A stretch of DNA of 57,176 nucleotides. Source: an uncultured Alphaproteobacteria bacterium (GTDB lineage Bacteria; Pseudomonadota; Alphaproteobacteria; UBA8366; GCA-2717185). Under the pieces are notes generated by a model. It was not told where the DNA came from. It did not search any database and was given only the letters and a program-made list of their open reading frames with translations. This document shows, in pieces, positions 26,771 through 36,399 of this stretch. The stretch covers positions 1 to 57,176 of the forward strand of contig CALSRA010000038.1 of the NCBI GenBank assembly GCA_943788635.1, written 5' to 3'. Numbering within the stretch: the first letter of the stretch is position 1; every line of letters starts with the position of its first letter. Position numbers and translations under genes: made by a program.

Positions 26771-28774
26771 TCACGGAATGCTTATCCTGTCGGAACCGGT
26801 CAGGGCATCCACGATTTTCAACGGTTCGAACTCATCCTGCAACCGATACCCGTAAATGGGAAGGTTCTCCAGCACCCGTTGCACGTAATTCCGGGTTTCC
26901 GAGTAAGGAATGGTTTCGACCCAATCCACGGCATCGAGGATCGAGCTTTCGCGAGGGTCGCCGTTTTCAACCAGCCATCGGTTTACCCGGCTTGGTCCGG
27001 CATTGTAGGCGGCAAGCGCCAGCCACGATAGACCCGTCAAAATTATCGATAAGCTGGGCCAGATAGGCGCTGCCGAGGTTCAGATTATGGGCGGGGTCAC
27101 TTATCAGGCGACTGCGCGTATGGCGGACTTTCATCTGCCGCGCCAGCCCTTTAGCCGTGGCCGGCATCAGTTGCATCAATCCTCTGGCGCCGGCGCCGCT
27201 GATTGCGGTCGGGTCAAAAGCGCTTTCCTGGTGAATGACCGCATGTACCAGGGCCGGATCTGTGGGAACATCAAGCGGTACCGGAAGGGAGGGATAGCCG
27301 GTTCTGGTCAGGACGACGCCATCGCGTATTGCCTTTTTTGCCACGCGAACGGGAAAGGTCGCTTCGGCCGACTTCAATCGTAAGCTTCGCAATCAGGGCC
27401 CAGTTGGCTTCCCCTTCGGCATCGATCATCAGTTTTTCCAGAAACGTCTCCGCCAGGTCTTCCTGGCCCAGTTCCGCCAGCATGCGGACAAGCCTGACCA
27501 TTTCGTGACTGTTGAACGCGGTGATGTCCTGGCTGTTCGGCGCGGGTTCGCGGATGGGGCCCGTCGGCGCGGCCAGCCGGTTCAGCGCAAGTTGCCCGTA
27601 GAAGGTCGTGAAATGCTCCGCAGCAACGCCGTACCATTTCTGTGTGATTGCCCGATTGGTGATGCCACCGGCTTCAGCCGCGCGACCGGCCCAATAGGCG
27701 CCGCGTGCCTGGCTGATCGGATAGCGCACATTGTTATACATTGTCGTGAAATGCCGCAGCGCGACGTCATCGTCGTTCAGATAGCGGAGGGCAATCCATC
27801 CAGCCAGCCATTCAGCTTCGGCCAGGGCGGCGCCTGTAACCGGGCCGTGTTCATGGGCCAGCCTGTAGGCGAGTGTGATATCCCCGCGACGGAGCGCGCG
27901 CCGGGCCAGGATAGCCCGTTCGACCCACCACTTATTGGGCCGTACGAGGTCTACAGGCGGTGTGTGAAGAAGTTCGACAGCGGCGTCCGTGAAATTCTTC
28001 TTCCGGCGCCAGCGCAGGCGTTCATATGCCAGTCCAGGGTCCTTCAGAAGCGCCTGGGGAATACGGGCAATGGCATTGTCCACGCCGCCATGCCGCCGTG
28101 CCAGCATGAGTCTGGCTTCCGCCAGATAACGATAGCCGCTATCGACGCGCCGCATTTGCCGCTTGGCAGCGTGCGATTGCTGATCCCAGACCAGCCTGTC
28201 GAGGCGTGCGATATGGTCTTCCTTACGAAGATATTTACGGAATTCCATCCGGAAGCTGTTCTCCTGGCCGGGTGACATATCCAGCGATTCCCAGGCCTTG
28301 CGAATGAAGGTAGTCGCCTGTTCGGTCCGGCCGGCGGCAAGCAGGGCACGCGCGTAGCGCACCGAACCGGGTGAGGTGATGGGGGGGAACTTTTCGAACC
28401 ATGCCATGAGTTCGCTGTCGGGAACCGTGTTTGATATGGCCTCCTCGGTCCGGCGGCGAAGGCGGCGCATGCCTGGCCAGTCAGGATTGGCGAGAATGAA
28501 ACCGGAGAGTTCGGCGAAGTCCGCTTTCGACGTAATCGACCTGTAGCGGAGCCAGCTCATTACTTTTCCCCGGCAATTTTTCGTGGGTGGCCGCGCTTCG
28601 GCTTTTCACTTTGCGCCAGTTTTCCGATTTGGCGGCGGCAAACGCCGCACGATATGCCGCAATGTCAGCTTTGCTGAGTTCGGCGGCGGCGATGGGGGCA
28701 ATATCAGCGGCCATCATGGTCAGGGCGACCAGAATGAGCAATAGTTTGTTGTACTTGTTACTTAAAATTCGCAT
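26771..28774 (-). pseudogene. Soluble lytic murein transglycosylase (Slt-type), three frameshifts
   Basis: About 667 codons spread over four frame segments. A signal peptide (ILVALTMMAADIAPIAAA) starts the protein at ATG 28774. The middle part (28560-27390) is the helical superhelix of Slt enzymes (RYARALLAAGR, YPISQARGAYWAGRAAE, HFTTFYGQLALNRL). The SLT catalytic domain has the Glu in VHAVIHQESAFDPTAIS, GLMQLMPATAKGLA, NLNLGSAYLAQL and ALAAYNAGPSRV. Breaks lie at about 28568-28571 (CCCC), 27351-27356 (GGGAAA) and 27026-27033; removing one base at each restores one continuous frame. Either a decaying gene or repeated indel errors. The adjoining residues are well conserved, which favours a recent cause. 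Confidence 0.88.
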
Positions 28775-28911
28775 TTCGCCGCCAATAGTTTACACGATAC
28801 AATGAGCATCAATAACCGGGCCGTGCGAATGGACCGTAGCGCTATTGCCCGTCCATCAACCGCACGGTAGTTTCAGGGAGTCAGTCGCAACCGCGACAAG
28901 GAGAATACATT

Positions 28912-29787
28912 ATGTTTAACGGATCGTTAGTGGCATTGATCACACCATTCAAAGATGGTGCGATTGACGAGGATTCCTACCAGGAATTTGTCGAATGGCA
29001 GATTGCCGAGGGAACGCATGGTTTCGTCCCGACGGGAACGACCGGGGAATCGCCGACACTCAGTCATGACGAACACAAACGCGTCGTTGAGTTGTGTATC
29101 GAAGTCGCGAAGGGGCGGGTTCCCGTTATTGCGGGTACCGGGTCGAATTCGACCGCCGAAGCGATTGAACTGACGCAGCATGCGAAGGATGCCGGCGCGG
29201 ATGCCGCCCTTGTTGTGACACCCTATTATAACAAGCCGACGCAGGACGGGCTGTATCTGCATTACAGCATGATTGCCGAAGCAGTCGATCTGCCGATCGT
29301 CATCTACAACATTCCCGGCCGTTCGGTCGTCGATATGTCGGTGGCGACAATGGCGCGGCTTGCCAAACTGCCGAATATCGTTGGCGTCAAGGATGCGACG
29401 AATGATCTGGCGCGGCCGCTGGCCTCCCGGCTGGCGATCGAAGGAGATTTCTGTCAGCTGTCCGGTGAAGACGCGACAATTGGCGCATTCCTGGGGCAGG
29501 GTGGCGACGGGTGCATTTCGGTCACCGCGAATATCGCGCCGAAACTGTGTTCGACCCTGCATGAAGCCTGGCAGAAGCGGGACCTGGATACGTTCGCGGA
29601 TGCCCGTGATCGGCTGATGCCGCTGCATGATGCGATGTTCTGCGAAACCAGCCCGGGGCCGGTGAAATATGCGGCGCATCTCATGGGCAAGTGCGATCCC
29701 TCGTGCCGTCCGCCGCTCGCGCCGATCACCGAGTCCAGCAAGGAAGCCGTTCGATCCGCCCTGGTGGCATCAGGACTGCTTAACTGA
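28912..29787 (+). CDS. dapA: 4-hydroxy-tetrahydrodipicolinate synthase
   Basis: 291 residues, normal length. Condenses pyruvate with aspartate semialdehyde in the lysine/diaminopimelate pathway. Visible family residues: [11 protein letters not shown] (about 42-52, Thr pair of the proton relay), [11 protein letters not shown] (about 106-116, Tyr), YNIPGRS (about 133-139, Tyr), Schiff-base Lys in GVKDAT (about 161) and [19 protein letters not shown] lies about 8 bases before ATG, and a small hairpin (GTCGC-AACC-GCGAC) sits just upstream of it. smpB starts 4 bp after the stop, so the two are co-transcribed. Confidence 0.97.
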   Translation: MFNGSLVALITPFKDGAIDEDSYQEFVEWQIAEGTHGFVPTGTTGESPTLSHDEHKRVVELCIEVAKGRVPVIAGTGSNSTAEAIELTQHAKDAGADAALVVTPYYNKPTQDGLYLHYSMIAEAVDLPIVIYNIPGRSVVDMSVATMARLAKLPNIVGVKDATNDLARPLASRLAIEGDFCQLSGEDATIGAFLGQGGDGCISVTANIAPKLCSTLHEAWQKRDLDTFADARDRLMPLHDAMFCETSPGPVKYAAHLMGKCDPSCRPPLAPITESSKEAVRSALVASGLLN

Positions 29788-29791
29788 CCTG

Positions 29792-30262
29792 ATGGCCGAA
29801 CAGGATACGACGAACCGACCGGTTGCGCAGAACCGGCGGGCGCGATTCGATTACTTCATCGACGAGAAGATCGAGGCCGGCATCATGTTGCTCGGGACCG
29901 AGGTCAAATCGCTTCGTGAAGGCAAGGCGAGTCTGTCCGAAGCCTGGGCCGGGCCGCGTAATGACGAGCTTTGGCTTTTCAACTGTTACATCCCGGAATA
30001 CAGCGCCAGCAGTCACTTCACGCATGAAACGACGCGTCCTCGGAAACTTCTGTTGCATCGGAAGGAAGTCGACAAGCTGATGGGCGCTGCCAAACGGCAG
30101 GGTGTTACGATTGTCCCGATGGCGATCTATTTCAACGACCGCGGAATTGCGAAGGTGTTGTTGGGGCTTGCGCGTGGCAAGCGTCAGGTCGACAAGCGGC
30201 AGACGACCAAGGACCGCGACTGGCAGCGCCAGAAAGCGCGGGTCATGCGCGAACGCGGCTAG
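29792..30262 (+). CDS. smpB: SsrA-binding protein
   Basis: 156 residues from ATG 29792, 4 bp after the dapA stop. SmpB binds tmRNA and brings it to stalled ribosomes. Family sequence is continuous: AQNRRARFDYFIDEK, AGIMLLGTEVKSLR.GKASLSEAW, FNCYIPEY, RPRKLLLHRKE and the basic C-terminal tail KRQTTKDRDWQRQKARVM. The tail that enters the mRNA channel is complete. The convergent uracil-DNA glycosylase gene overlaps it by about 20 bp at the 3' ends. Confidence 0.97.
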   Translation: MAEQDTTNRPVAQNRRARFDYFIDEKIEAGIMLLGTEVKSLREGKASLSEAWAGPRNDELWLFNCYIPEYSASSHFTHETTRPRKLLLHRKEVDKLMGAAKRQGVTIVPMAIYFNDRGIAKVLLGLARGKRQVDKRQTTKDRDWQRQKARVMRERG

Positions 30263-30932
30263 CGATTTCCCTGAAGACGTCGTGGAACATGGCTTCGGTC
30301 AGACGACCGGTATTCGTGTTGTATCGCGAACAATGATAGCTGTCCGCCAGCACAATCCCGTCAGGTAGTGTGTGGAAGGCGCAATGGGAAAAGGGATAGG
30401 CCGCTGCGCGCAATCCGAGGGTCCGCAGTATCGATCCATGGGATACGGTGCCCAATGCCAGAATAATCCGCAATTGCGGCATGCCCGCAATTTCATCAAT
30501 CAGAAACGGTCGGCAAGCGTTGATTTCCGCGCCAACCGGCTTGTTTTGCGGCGGTACGCAGCGCACAGCGTTCGTGATGCGACATCCGACAAGGTTCAGG
30601 CCGTCATCGGGGGATTCGTCATAGTCGCCATCGGCGAAACCGAACTTCTGCAGGGTCGGATACAGCAACTGCCCGGCGTAATCACCGGTGAAAGGGCGGC
30701 TGGTGCGGTTGGCGCCGCGCAGCCCCGGTGCCAGTCCGACGATCAGCAAGGCCGCATCATCGCCACCGAAACTTTCGACGGGCCCATTGTGCCAATCCGG
30801 CCAGTTTTCGCGGTTTTCTTCGCGAAAGGCAACGAGTCTGGGGCATTTCGGGCAATCCCGGCCCGGTTGATCAATTGTCACTGGCGGAATCCCGGCGTTA
30901 TACCGGCGTGACGACAGGGTCGTCGTATTCAT
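30243..30932 (-). CDS. Uracil-DNA glycosylase, family 5 (UDGb type)
   Basis: About 229 residues from ATG 30932; ATGs at 30947 and 30965 are alternatives lying further inside the upstream NYN gene. An FeS-type cysteine pair CPKCPRL begins the domain. UDGb signatures follow: WPDWHNGPV-SFGG, LIVGLAPGLRGANRTSRPFTGDYAG (in two parts), LVGCRITNAVRCVPPQNKP (two parts), and a later LADSYHCSRYNTNTG with the second-motif His. Family 5 lacks the usual catalytic Asp and removes uracil and deaminated purines from DNA. It overlaps the upstream gene by 35 bp, suggesting translational coupling, and overlaps smpB at the 3' end. Confidence 0.9.
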   Translation of the reverse strand: MNTTTLSSRRYNAGIPPVTIDQPGRDCPKCPRLVAFREENRENWPDWHNGPVESFGGDDAALLIVGLAPGLRGANRTSRPFTGDYAGQLLYPTLQKFGFADGDYDESPDDGLNLVGCRITNAVRCVPPQNKPVGAEINACRPFLIDEIAGMPQLRIILALGTVSHGSILRTLGLRAAAYPFSHCAFHTLPDGIVLADSYHCSRYNTNTGRLTEAMFHDVFREIASRVRA

Positions 30933-31536
30933 CCTCGTAATCTTCATCGGCGAGGTAGCCGTCATCGTCGGGCATATCGTTCGGCGCGGCGTTATCGCGG
31001 CTGTGTTTGCGCGCGATTTCCTTCGACAGGTCCATAAGTTCGACGAATTGGTCCGCCTGGCGGCGCAGTTCGTCCGCGACCATCGGCGGTGACGATTTCA
31101 CGGTGCTGACGACGGTAACGCGGACGCCCTTGCGCTGTACGGCTTCTACGAGGCGCCTGAAATCGCCGTCGCCGGAAAACAGCACAATGTGGTCCAGTTG
31201 GTCGGACATCTCCAGCACATCGATCGCCAGCTCAATGTCCATATTGCCCTTGATCTTCCGACGACCGTAACTGTCGGTGAATTCCTTGGTCGGTTTGGTG
31301 ATCATGGTGTAGCCGTTGTAGTCGAGCCAGTCGACCAGCGGGCGGATCGGCGAATATTCCTGATCCTCTATCAGCGCAGTATAGTAAAGAGCCCGGATCA
31401 GCCGGCCTTTTTCGCTGAATACTTCCAGCAGGCGTTTGTAATCAATATCAAATCCAAGGGCCCTTGCCGCCGCATAAAGATTTGCCCCATCAATGAATAA
31501 AGCGACTTTTTCGTCACTGTAAATTTTTAAAGTCAT
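30898..31536 (-). CDS. NYN-domain (LabA/DUF88-like) protein
   Basis: 212 residues from ATG 31536 (AAGG about 10 bases upstream). The PIN-like NYN nuclease fold is indicated by FIDGANLYAA (about 14-23), KGNMDIELAIDVLEMS (acidic residues, about 97-112), LFSGDGDFRRLVEAV and KGVRVTVVST. The four acidic residues expected for metal-dependent RNase activity appear present. The C-terminus is a very acidic tail (DDDGYLADEDYEDEYDD), likely disordered. Upstream, divergent, is rpoZ with a roughly 250-bp spacer. The family is linked with RNA processing; the specific target is unknown. Confidence 0.9.
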   Translation of the reverse strand: MTLKIYSDEKVALFIDGANLYAAARALGFDIDYKRLLEVFSEKGRLIRALYYTALIEDQEYSPIRPLVDWLDYNGYTMITKPTKEFTDSYGRRKIKGNMDIELAIDVLEMSDQLDHIVLFSGDGDFRRLVEAVQRKGVRVTVVSTVKSSPPMVADELRRQADQFVELMDLSKEIARKHSRDNAAPNDMPDDDGYLADEDYEDEYDDPVVTPV

Positions 31537-31718
31537 CAATTTACCTTGTGGAATTTTATATTTTTATGAATTTGGTTCCGCAACGACAGCTAATAATCTA
31601 TCAATGCCCCACACTTGTTTAAGCTATCTATGCTGATATGACCAGTACGACAATAGCCTGCCCCGCAGCTGTATTCGTGGGCAGGGGCCTTGACCGGCAG
31701 ATCATTCAGGCAAATATC

Positions 31719-31747
31719 TTGTGTAGCTTGCGCGTTCTGCCTATAGT
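31719..31747 (+). promoter_or_regulatory. Promoter for rpoZ
   Basis: -35 TTGTGT (31719-31724), 17-bp spacer, -10 TATAGT (31742-31747). The predicted start near 31754 would leave about a 35-nt leader before the rpoZ ATG at 31789. Confidence 0.6.
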
Positions 31748-31788
31748 CCGCGCCCGATTTGACCGCTTGACGTTGGAGAATGACCGCC

Positions 31789-32136
31789 ATGGCGCGTGTA
31801 ACCGTTGAAGATTGTATTCTCAAGGTGCCGAACAGATTCGAACTGGTTGTGCTGGCTGCCCAGCGGAGCCGTGGTATCTCCGCAGGATCGCCGATTTCCG
31901 TGGAACGGGATAACGACAAAAACCCGGTTATCGCCTTGCGCGAGATCGCGGAAGAGTCGATTGAAATCGAAGACCAGAAGAATACGGTGATCCGAAGCAT
32001 GCAAAAGCATGTTGAAATCGATGAACCGGAAGAAGAAGATCCCATCGAACTGATGGCTGGTGCCGCCATGGCCGATGATGGCGAACTGACGGCGCCGGCA
32101 ACGGTGAAATTCGAAGATGATGAAAACGCCAGCTGA
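31789..32136 (+). CDS. rpoZ: RNA polymerase omega subunit
   Basis: 115 residues from ATG 31789, with GGAG about 9 bases upstream; an ATG at 31780 overlaps the RBS. Alphaproteobacterial omega pattern: MARVTVEDC at the N-terminus, [14 protein letters not shown] (about 15-28), [11 protein letters not shown] (about 45-55) and a long acidic C-terminal tail (about 75-115). Omega aids assembly of the beta-prime subunit and is needed for the ppGpp response in enterobacteria. Its position just upstream of rsh, the ppGpp synthetase gene, is the usual one. Confidence 0.95.
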   Translation: MARVTVEDCILKVPNRFELVVLAAQRSRGISAGSPISVERDNDKNPVIALREIAEESIEIEDQKNTVIRSMQKHVEIDEPEEEDPIELMAGAAMADDGELTAPATVKFEDDENAS

Positions 32137-32146
32137 TCAACGGATA

Positions 32147-32174
32147 CCGGCGGCGTGACCGCGCGCCGGATTTT
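32147..32174 (+). terminator. Hairpin between rpoZ and rsh (attenuator or terminator)
   Basis: CCGGCG-GCG-TGAC-CGC-(G)-CGCCGG (32147-32169) with TTTT at 32171-32174. The stem is strong but the T-tract is short. In the 55-bp rpoZ-rsh gap it could partly end the rpoZ transcript, lowering rsh expression. Confidence 0.45.
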
Positions 32175-32191
32175 GCACGGAGCGTCGCCGC

Positions 32192-34327
32192 ATGATGCGG
32201 CAATATGAACTAGTTGAGCGGGTAACGGGTTACGACCCGGGCGCGGATGAAAGCGCCCTTAACCGCGCTTACGTTTTTTCCATGAAGGCGCATGGTTCGC
32301 AGCTGCGCGAATCCGGCGATCCTTATTTTTCGCATCCGGTCGAAGTCGCGGGCATTCTTTCCGAGAAAAAGCTCGACTGCGATTCCATTATTACCGGCCT
32401 GTTGCACGATACCGTTGAGGACACTGTCGCGACCATGGAGGATATTCGCTCCCTGTTCGGGCCGAATGTCGCGCGTCTGGTGGACGGTGTCACCAAGCTG
32501 AGCCAGTTGGAAGCAATGTCCGATCGGGCAAAGCAGGCGGAGAATTTCCGCAAGCTGTTGCTCGCCATGTCCGAAGATATCCGGGTGCTGCTGGTCAAGC
32601 AGGCGGATCGGCTGCACAACATGCGGACCCTGAAATTCGTTCGCAGTGAAGAAAAACGGCATCGTATCGCCAATGAAACGATGGATATCTACGCACCGCT
32701 CGCCGAACGCATTGGTATTCGTGACTGGAAGGACGAGTTGGAAGACCTTTCCTTCGCCGAACTGAACGGCGATGCACGGACATCGATTATCAACCGCCTC
32801 GACTTTCTGAAGCAGCGCGGCGGCGATATTGTCGGCCGGGTCAGCGCCGAGCTTGTTGAACGGCTGGCGGACAAGGGCATCGACGCGGAGGTGTACGGCC
32901 GGGAAAAAACGCCGTTCTCCGTATGGCGCAAGATGCGCCGCAAGCACATTGGCTTTGAACAGCTTTCCGACATCATGGCGTTTCGGGTCATCGTCGGTAC
33001 GGTCGAGGAATGCTATCAGGCGCTTGGCATCATCCACGGCCAATACCGTGTCGTGCCGGGCCGTTTCAAGGATTACATCTCGATCCCCAAGCCGAATGAA
33101 TACCGTTCGCTGCATACCACGGTGATCGGGCTGGAAAATCAACGCATCGAAATGCAGATACGCAGCCGCGAGATGCACCAGGTGGCGGAGCTTGGTGTTG
33201 CTGCGCATTGGCAGTTCAAGCAGGGAGAGCAGACGGATGGCCGGCAATATCGCTGGCTGCGGGAACTTCTGGAAATCCTCGAGCATGCCGAAGCGCCGGA
33301 AGAGTTCCTTGAAAATACCAAGCTTGAGATGTTTACCGATCAGGTGTTCTGTTTTTCGCCGAAAGGGGAGCTCAAGGAACTGCCGCGCGGCGCGACCCCG
33401 GTTGATTTCGCCTACGCTGTTCATACGGAAATCGGCGATACCTGTGTCGGGGTGAAGATTAATGGCGAGCGGGCACCCTTGCGGACCGAACTCAAGAACG
33501 GTGATCAGGTTGAGATTCTTACGTCAAAGGATCAGACGCCGTCGCCGACCTGGGAAGGTTTCGTCATTACCGGCAAGGCGAGGGCCTGTATTCGCCGGTT
33601 TGTCAGGTCGCAACAGCGTGATGAATATACCAAGCTGGGCCGTGAAATCGTTGAGAAGGCGTTTCGTCGGGAAGGTCGCGTGTTTGAGGAAAAGGCAGTC
33701 CAGGGATTACTGCCGAAATTTTCGTGCCGGACAATTGACGACCTTTGCGAGGCGGTGGGCACGGGGCAATACACAGGGCAGGATGTCCTGGGGACCGTGT
33801 TCCCGGAGACCCGGGTAAATGAAAATGACGATGACAAATCCGAAGAACAGGACCGGAAAAACGACAAGAATGAATTCGCTGTACCGATCCGTGGCCTGAT
33901 CCCGGGTATGGCTGTTCACCTGGGGACCTGTTGCCATCCTTTGCCGGGTGACCAGATCATCGGCATTTCGTCGACGGGCAAGGGGCTGACAATTCACACC
34001 ACTGATTGCGAAACCCTGGCGAATTTCGTCAATGTGCCAGAACAATGGGTTGATGTGCATTGGGAAGGTGGTGCCGGCGAAGAAGGCGGGCGTGTCGGGC
34101 GGTTGCTGGTAACACTGACGAACCGGCCGGGCGCGCTTGCGGCGCTGACCAGCGTGATCGGACGCGGGCAGGGCAATATTACCAACCTAAAGATCAGCGA
34201 CCGGTCGACAGAATTTTTTGAGTTGCAGATTGATATCGAGGTTTCGAATGTCGACCAGCTCAGTGATATCATTGCAGGGCTTCGGGCCGATCCTGCTGTT
34301 GGGCTGGTGGAACGTGAACGGGGCTGA
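32192..34327 (+). CDS. rsh: Bifunctional (p)ppGpp synthetase/hydrolase, RelA/SpoT family
   Basis: 711 residues. Order: HD hydrolase domain (about 25-180) with intact HPVEVAGIL and LLHDTVEDT metal motifs; synthetase domain (about 235-350) with PNEYRSLHTTVIG and MQIRSREMHQVAELGVAAHW; TGS domain (about 385-450; VFCFSPKGELKELPRGATP); and a C-terminal ACT domain (about 630-710; LLVTLTNRPGALAALTSVI). Both active sites look complete, so it should make and degrade the stringent-response alarmone, as the single Rsh of alphaproteobacteria does. Starts at ATG 32192 or 32195. It begins a run of same-strand genes continuing to era. Confidence 0.96.
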   Translation: MMRQYELVERVTGYDPGADESALNRAYVFSMKAHGSQLRESGDPYFSHPVEVAGILSEKKLDCDSIITGLLHDTVEDTVATMEDIRSLFGPNVARLVDGVTKLSQLEAMSDRAKQAENFRKLLLAMSEDIRVLLVKQADRLHNMRTLKFVRSEEKRHRIANETMDIYAPLAERIGIRDWKDELEDLSFAELNGDARTSIINRLDFLKQRGGDIVGRVSAELVERLADKGIDAEVYGREKTPFSVWRKMRRKHIGFEQLSDIMAFRVIVGTVEECYQALGIIHGQYRVVPGRFKDYISIPKPNEYRSLHTTVIGLENQRIEMQIRSREMHQVAELGVAAHWQFKQGEQTDGRQYRWLRELLEILEHAEAPEEFLENTKLEMFTDQVFCFSPKGELKELPRGATPVDFAYAVHTEIGDTCVGVKINGERAPLRTELKNGDQVEILTSKDQTPSPTWEGFVITGKARACIRRFVRSQQRDEYTKLGREIVEKAFRREGRVFEEKAVQGLLPKFSCRTIDDLCEAVGTGQYTGQDVLGTVFPETRVNENDDDKSEEQDRKNDKNEFAVPIRGLIPGMAVHLGTCCHPLPGDQIIGISSTGKGLTIHTTDCETLANFVNVPEQWVDVHWEGGAGEEGGRVGRLLVTLTNRPGALAALTSVIGRGQGNITNLKISDRSTEFFELQIDIEVSNVDQLSDIIAGLRADPAVGLVERERG

Positions 34328-34354
34328 CTGCAGCCGGTTGAAAGGATGTGATGG

Positions 34355-35116
34355 ATGACGGCCTATTCGAAGCTGCGCCTTGGTGTGAATATCGATCATG
34401 TCGCGACCATCAGGAATGCGCGCGGTGGCGAGTATCCCGACCCGGTACGGGCGGCCAAACTTGCGGCAGCGGCAGGCGCGGATGGCATTACCGCCCATCT
34501 TCGGGAGGATCGCCGGCATATTCGCGACGACGATATCCGGCGAATTCGCGAGGAAGTGGATGCGCCGCTGAACTTCGAAATGGCCGCAACGGATGAAATG
34601 GTCGATATCGCCCTGCGCCATCTTCCACATGCGGCCTGCATCGTGCCGGAAAAACGCGCGGAACGGACAACCGAAGGTGGCCTCGATGCGGTGCGCGGTC
34701 ACAATCATCTGCAACCGGTTGTTCGGCAACTGGGCGATGCGGGCATCCGGGTGTCGCTGTTCATCGAGGCTGATTCAAAGCAGCTGGAAGCAGCGGTTGC
34801 GCTTGGCGCGCCGGTTGTAGAACTGCATGCGGGGGCCTATGCCGACCTTGAAGGCGCTGAGCAGGCAGTCGAACTGGCGCGCATTGTGGAAGCGGCAGCT
34901 TACGCGGAGAGGCTTGGGCTGGAATGCCATGTCGGCCACGGTCTGACCTTTGACAATGTTGCCCCTGTGGCCGCGATCGGGACTGTTCGGGAACTGAATA
35001 TTGGTCATTTCCTTATCGGAGAGGCGGTCTTCAGCGGGCTGGACTCGGCGGTGCGGAGGATGCGGTCGCTGATGGACAATGCCCGGGCGGATTCTCAGGG
35101 TGCTCGAAGCGCATGA
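34355..35116 (+). CDS. pdxJ: Pyridoxine 5'-phosphate synthase
   Basis: 253 residues. PdxJ joins 1-deoxy-xylulose 5-phosphate with 3-amino-2-oxopropyl phosphate to form pyridoxine phosphate. Family motifs: LGVNIDHVATIRNARGG (about 9-25, with Asp14/His15), PDPV, GADGITAHLREDRRHI (about 41-56), PEKR-ERTTEGGLD (about 96-109), VSLFIEAD, ELHAG.Y and ELNIGHFLIGEAVF-GL near the end. RBS AAAGGATG upstream. The last 4 bp (ATGA) overlap the acpS start, so the two are translationally coupled, as is usual in alphaproteobacteria. Confidence 0.97.
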   Translation: MTAYSKLRLGVNIDHVATIRNARGGEYPDPVRAAKLAAAAGADGITAHLREDRRHIRDDDIRRIREEVDAPLNFEMAATDEMVDIALRHLPHAACIVPEKRAERTTEGGLDAVRGHNHLQPVVRQLGDAGIRVSLFIEADSKQLEAAVALGAPVVELHAGAYADLEGAEQAVELARIVEAAAYAERLGLECHVGHGLTFDNVAPVAAIGTVRELNIGHFLIGEAVFSGLDSAVRRMRSLMDNARADSQGARSA

Positions 35117-35553
35117 TTATTGGTCTTGGCACGGATCTTTGCGATATCGGTCGTATCGAGGAAACACTGAAGCGGTTTCCGGGGCGATTTGAAGAACGGC
35201 TCTATACCGAACAGGAACGGCGCCGGGCTGAACGCCGGCCATTCAATCGCGGCGGCCGTTATGCGCAGATGTTTGCCGCGAAGGAAGCCTGTTCCAAGGC
35301 GCTGGGCACAGGCTTCCGCAAGGGGGTGTTCTGGCGTGATATGGAAGTCGTGCACCTTCCGTCCGGCAAACCCACAATGTCGCTTGCCGGGGGGGCATTG
35401 TTGCGAATGCAATCGTTGACACCAACCGGTATGGTGGCGCATGTCGAGGTTTCGCTGACCGACGAGTCCGGGTTGGCCAATGCGGTTGTGATAATTTTCG
35501 CGGTGCCGGCAAGTGCCGGTAACCTTGACACCGGCAACGCCGGAACACCATAA
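35113..35553 (+). CDS. acpS: Holo-[acyl-carrier-protein] synthase
   Basis: 146 residues. Transfers 4'-phosphopantetheine from CoA to acyl carrier protein. Mg/CoA-binding residues: Asp8 in GLGTDLCDI and Glu58 in FAAKEACSKALGTG (about 54-67), then GVFWRDMEV, LPSGKP and a VEVSLTDE strand. The C-terminus runs about 15 residues past the usual family end (AVPASAGNLDTGNAGTP), low in complexity and perhaps just read-through into non-conserved DNA. It overlaps pdxJ by 4 bp and precedes lepB by 27 bp. Confidence 0.95.
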   Translation: MIIGLGTDLCDIGRIEETLKRFPGRFEERLYTEQERRRAERRPFNRGGRYAQMFAAKEACSKALGTGFRKGVFWRDMEVVHLPSGKPTMSLAGGALLRMQSLTPTGMVAHVEVSLTDESGLANAVVIIFAVPASAGNLDTGNAGTP

Positions 35554-35580
35554 ACGGCCGGTTTTTGGCAGAGGCGACCC

Positions 35581-36388
35581 ATGGCGTCAGATAAATCGCA
35601 GAACGAGACCGGCGCGAAAGCAGGCGCCGAAACCGGCGCGAAAGCAAAGGCCAAGGTCGATTCCGGCGGCGGGATTGCTGAAACGATTCGCACAGTCGGC
35701 TTCGCCATACTTGTCGCCATGGTCGTAAGGACGTTTCTGTTCGAACCGTTCAATATTCCATCCCGGTCCATGGTCCCGACCCTTCTGAAGGGTGATTACC
35801 TGTTCGTTTCGAAATATTCCTATGGATACAGCAAGCATTCATTCCCGTTCAGTCTGCCGCTGTTCAATGGGCGGATATTCGAAAGCCAGCCGGAACGGGG
35901 GTGATGTCGCCGTATTCAAGTTACCTGCCGACAACACCACTGATTATATCAAACGCATCGTCGGGTTGCCCGGCGACCGGATCCAGGTTTTGTCCGGTAT
36001 CCTGCATATCAATGGTGACCCTGTGACACGACGCCGTATCGCGGATTATCATTTCGACCGGGTGCCGTTTGGAACCGCCATGCGATATCAGGAGACCCTC
36101 CCGAACGACGTCAGGCATGAAATTCTTGAAATGAGTGGCGATACCGCCAGATACGACAATACGGATGTTTATGTCGTGCCGAAGGGGCATTATTTCGCCA
36201 TGGGGGATAATCGCGACAACTCATCCGATAGTCGGATTCTGGATTCAGTAGGGTTCGTTCCGGCGGAAAACCTGGTCGGAAAGGCGCTCTTCATGTTTTT
36301 CTCGACCGATGGGACGGCACGGATCTGGGAAGTCTGGAAGTGGCCGTTCACCATAAGGTATGACCGGCTGTTCAATGGTATCGACTGA
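35581..36388 (+). pseudogene. lepB: Signal peptidase I, apparent frameshift (probably functional in the cell)
   Basis: About 268 residues once joined. The first frame (ATG 35581) has a Lys/Ala-rich tail, a membrane anchor (about 36-51) and catalytic Ser63 in IPSRSMVPTL. It stops at 35902-35904 just after a run of five G (35897-35901). With four G the frame continues ERGDVAVFKLP and includes the catalytic Lys region TDYIKRIVGLPGD and the box E motif GDNRDNSSDSR, ending at 36388. LepB is essential for cleaving Sec/Tat signal peptides and is usually single-copy, so the extra G is more likely a sequence error than a true loss. rnc follows after 11 bp, era overlaps rnc. Confidence 0.9.
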
Positions 36389-36399
36389 TCCGGGGGCGG

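Noticed and set aside
35897..35901. Programmed frameshifting in lepB at the G5 run
   Set aside because: No slippery heptamer of known type or downstream structure was evident, and the same kind of indel occurs in several unrelated genes, so sequence error explains it better.
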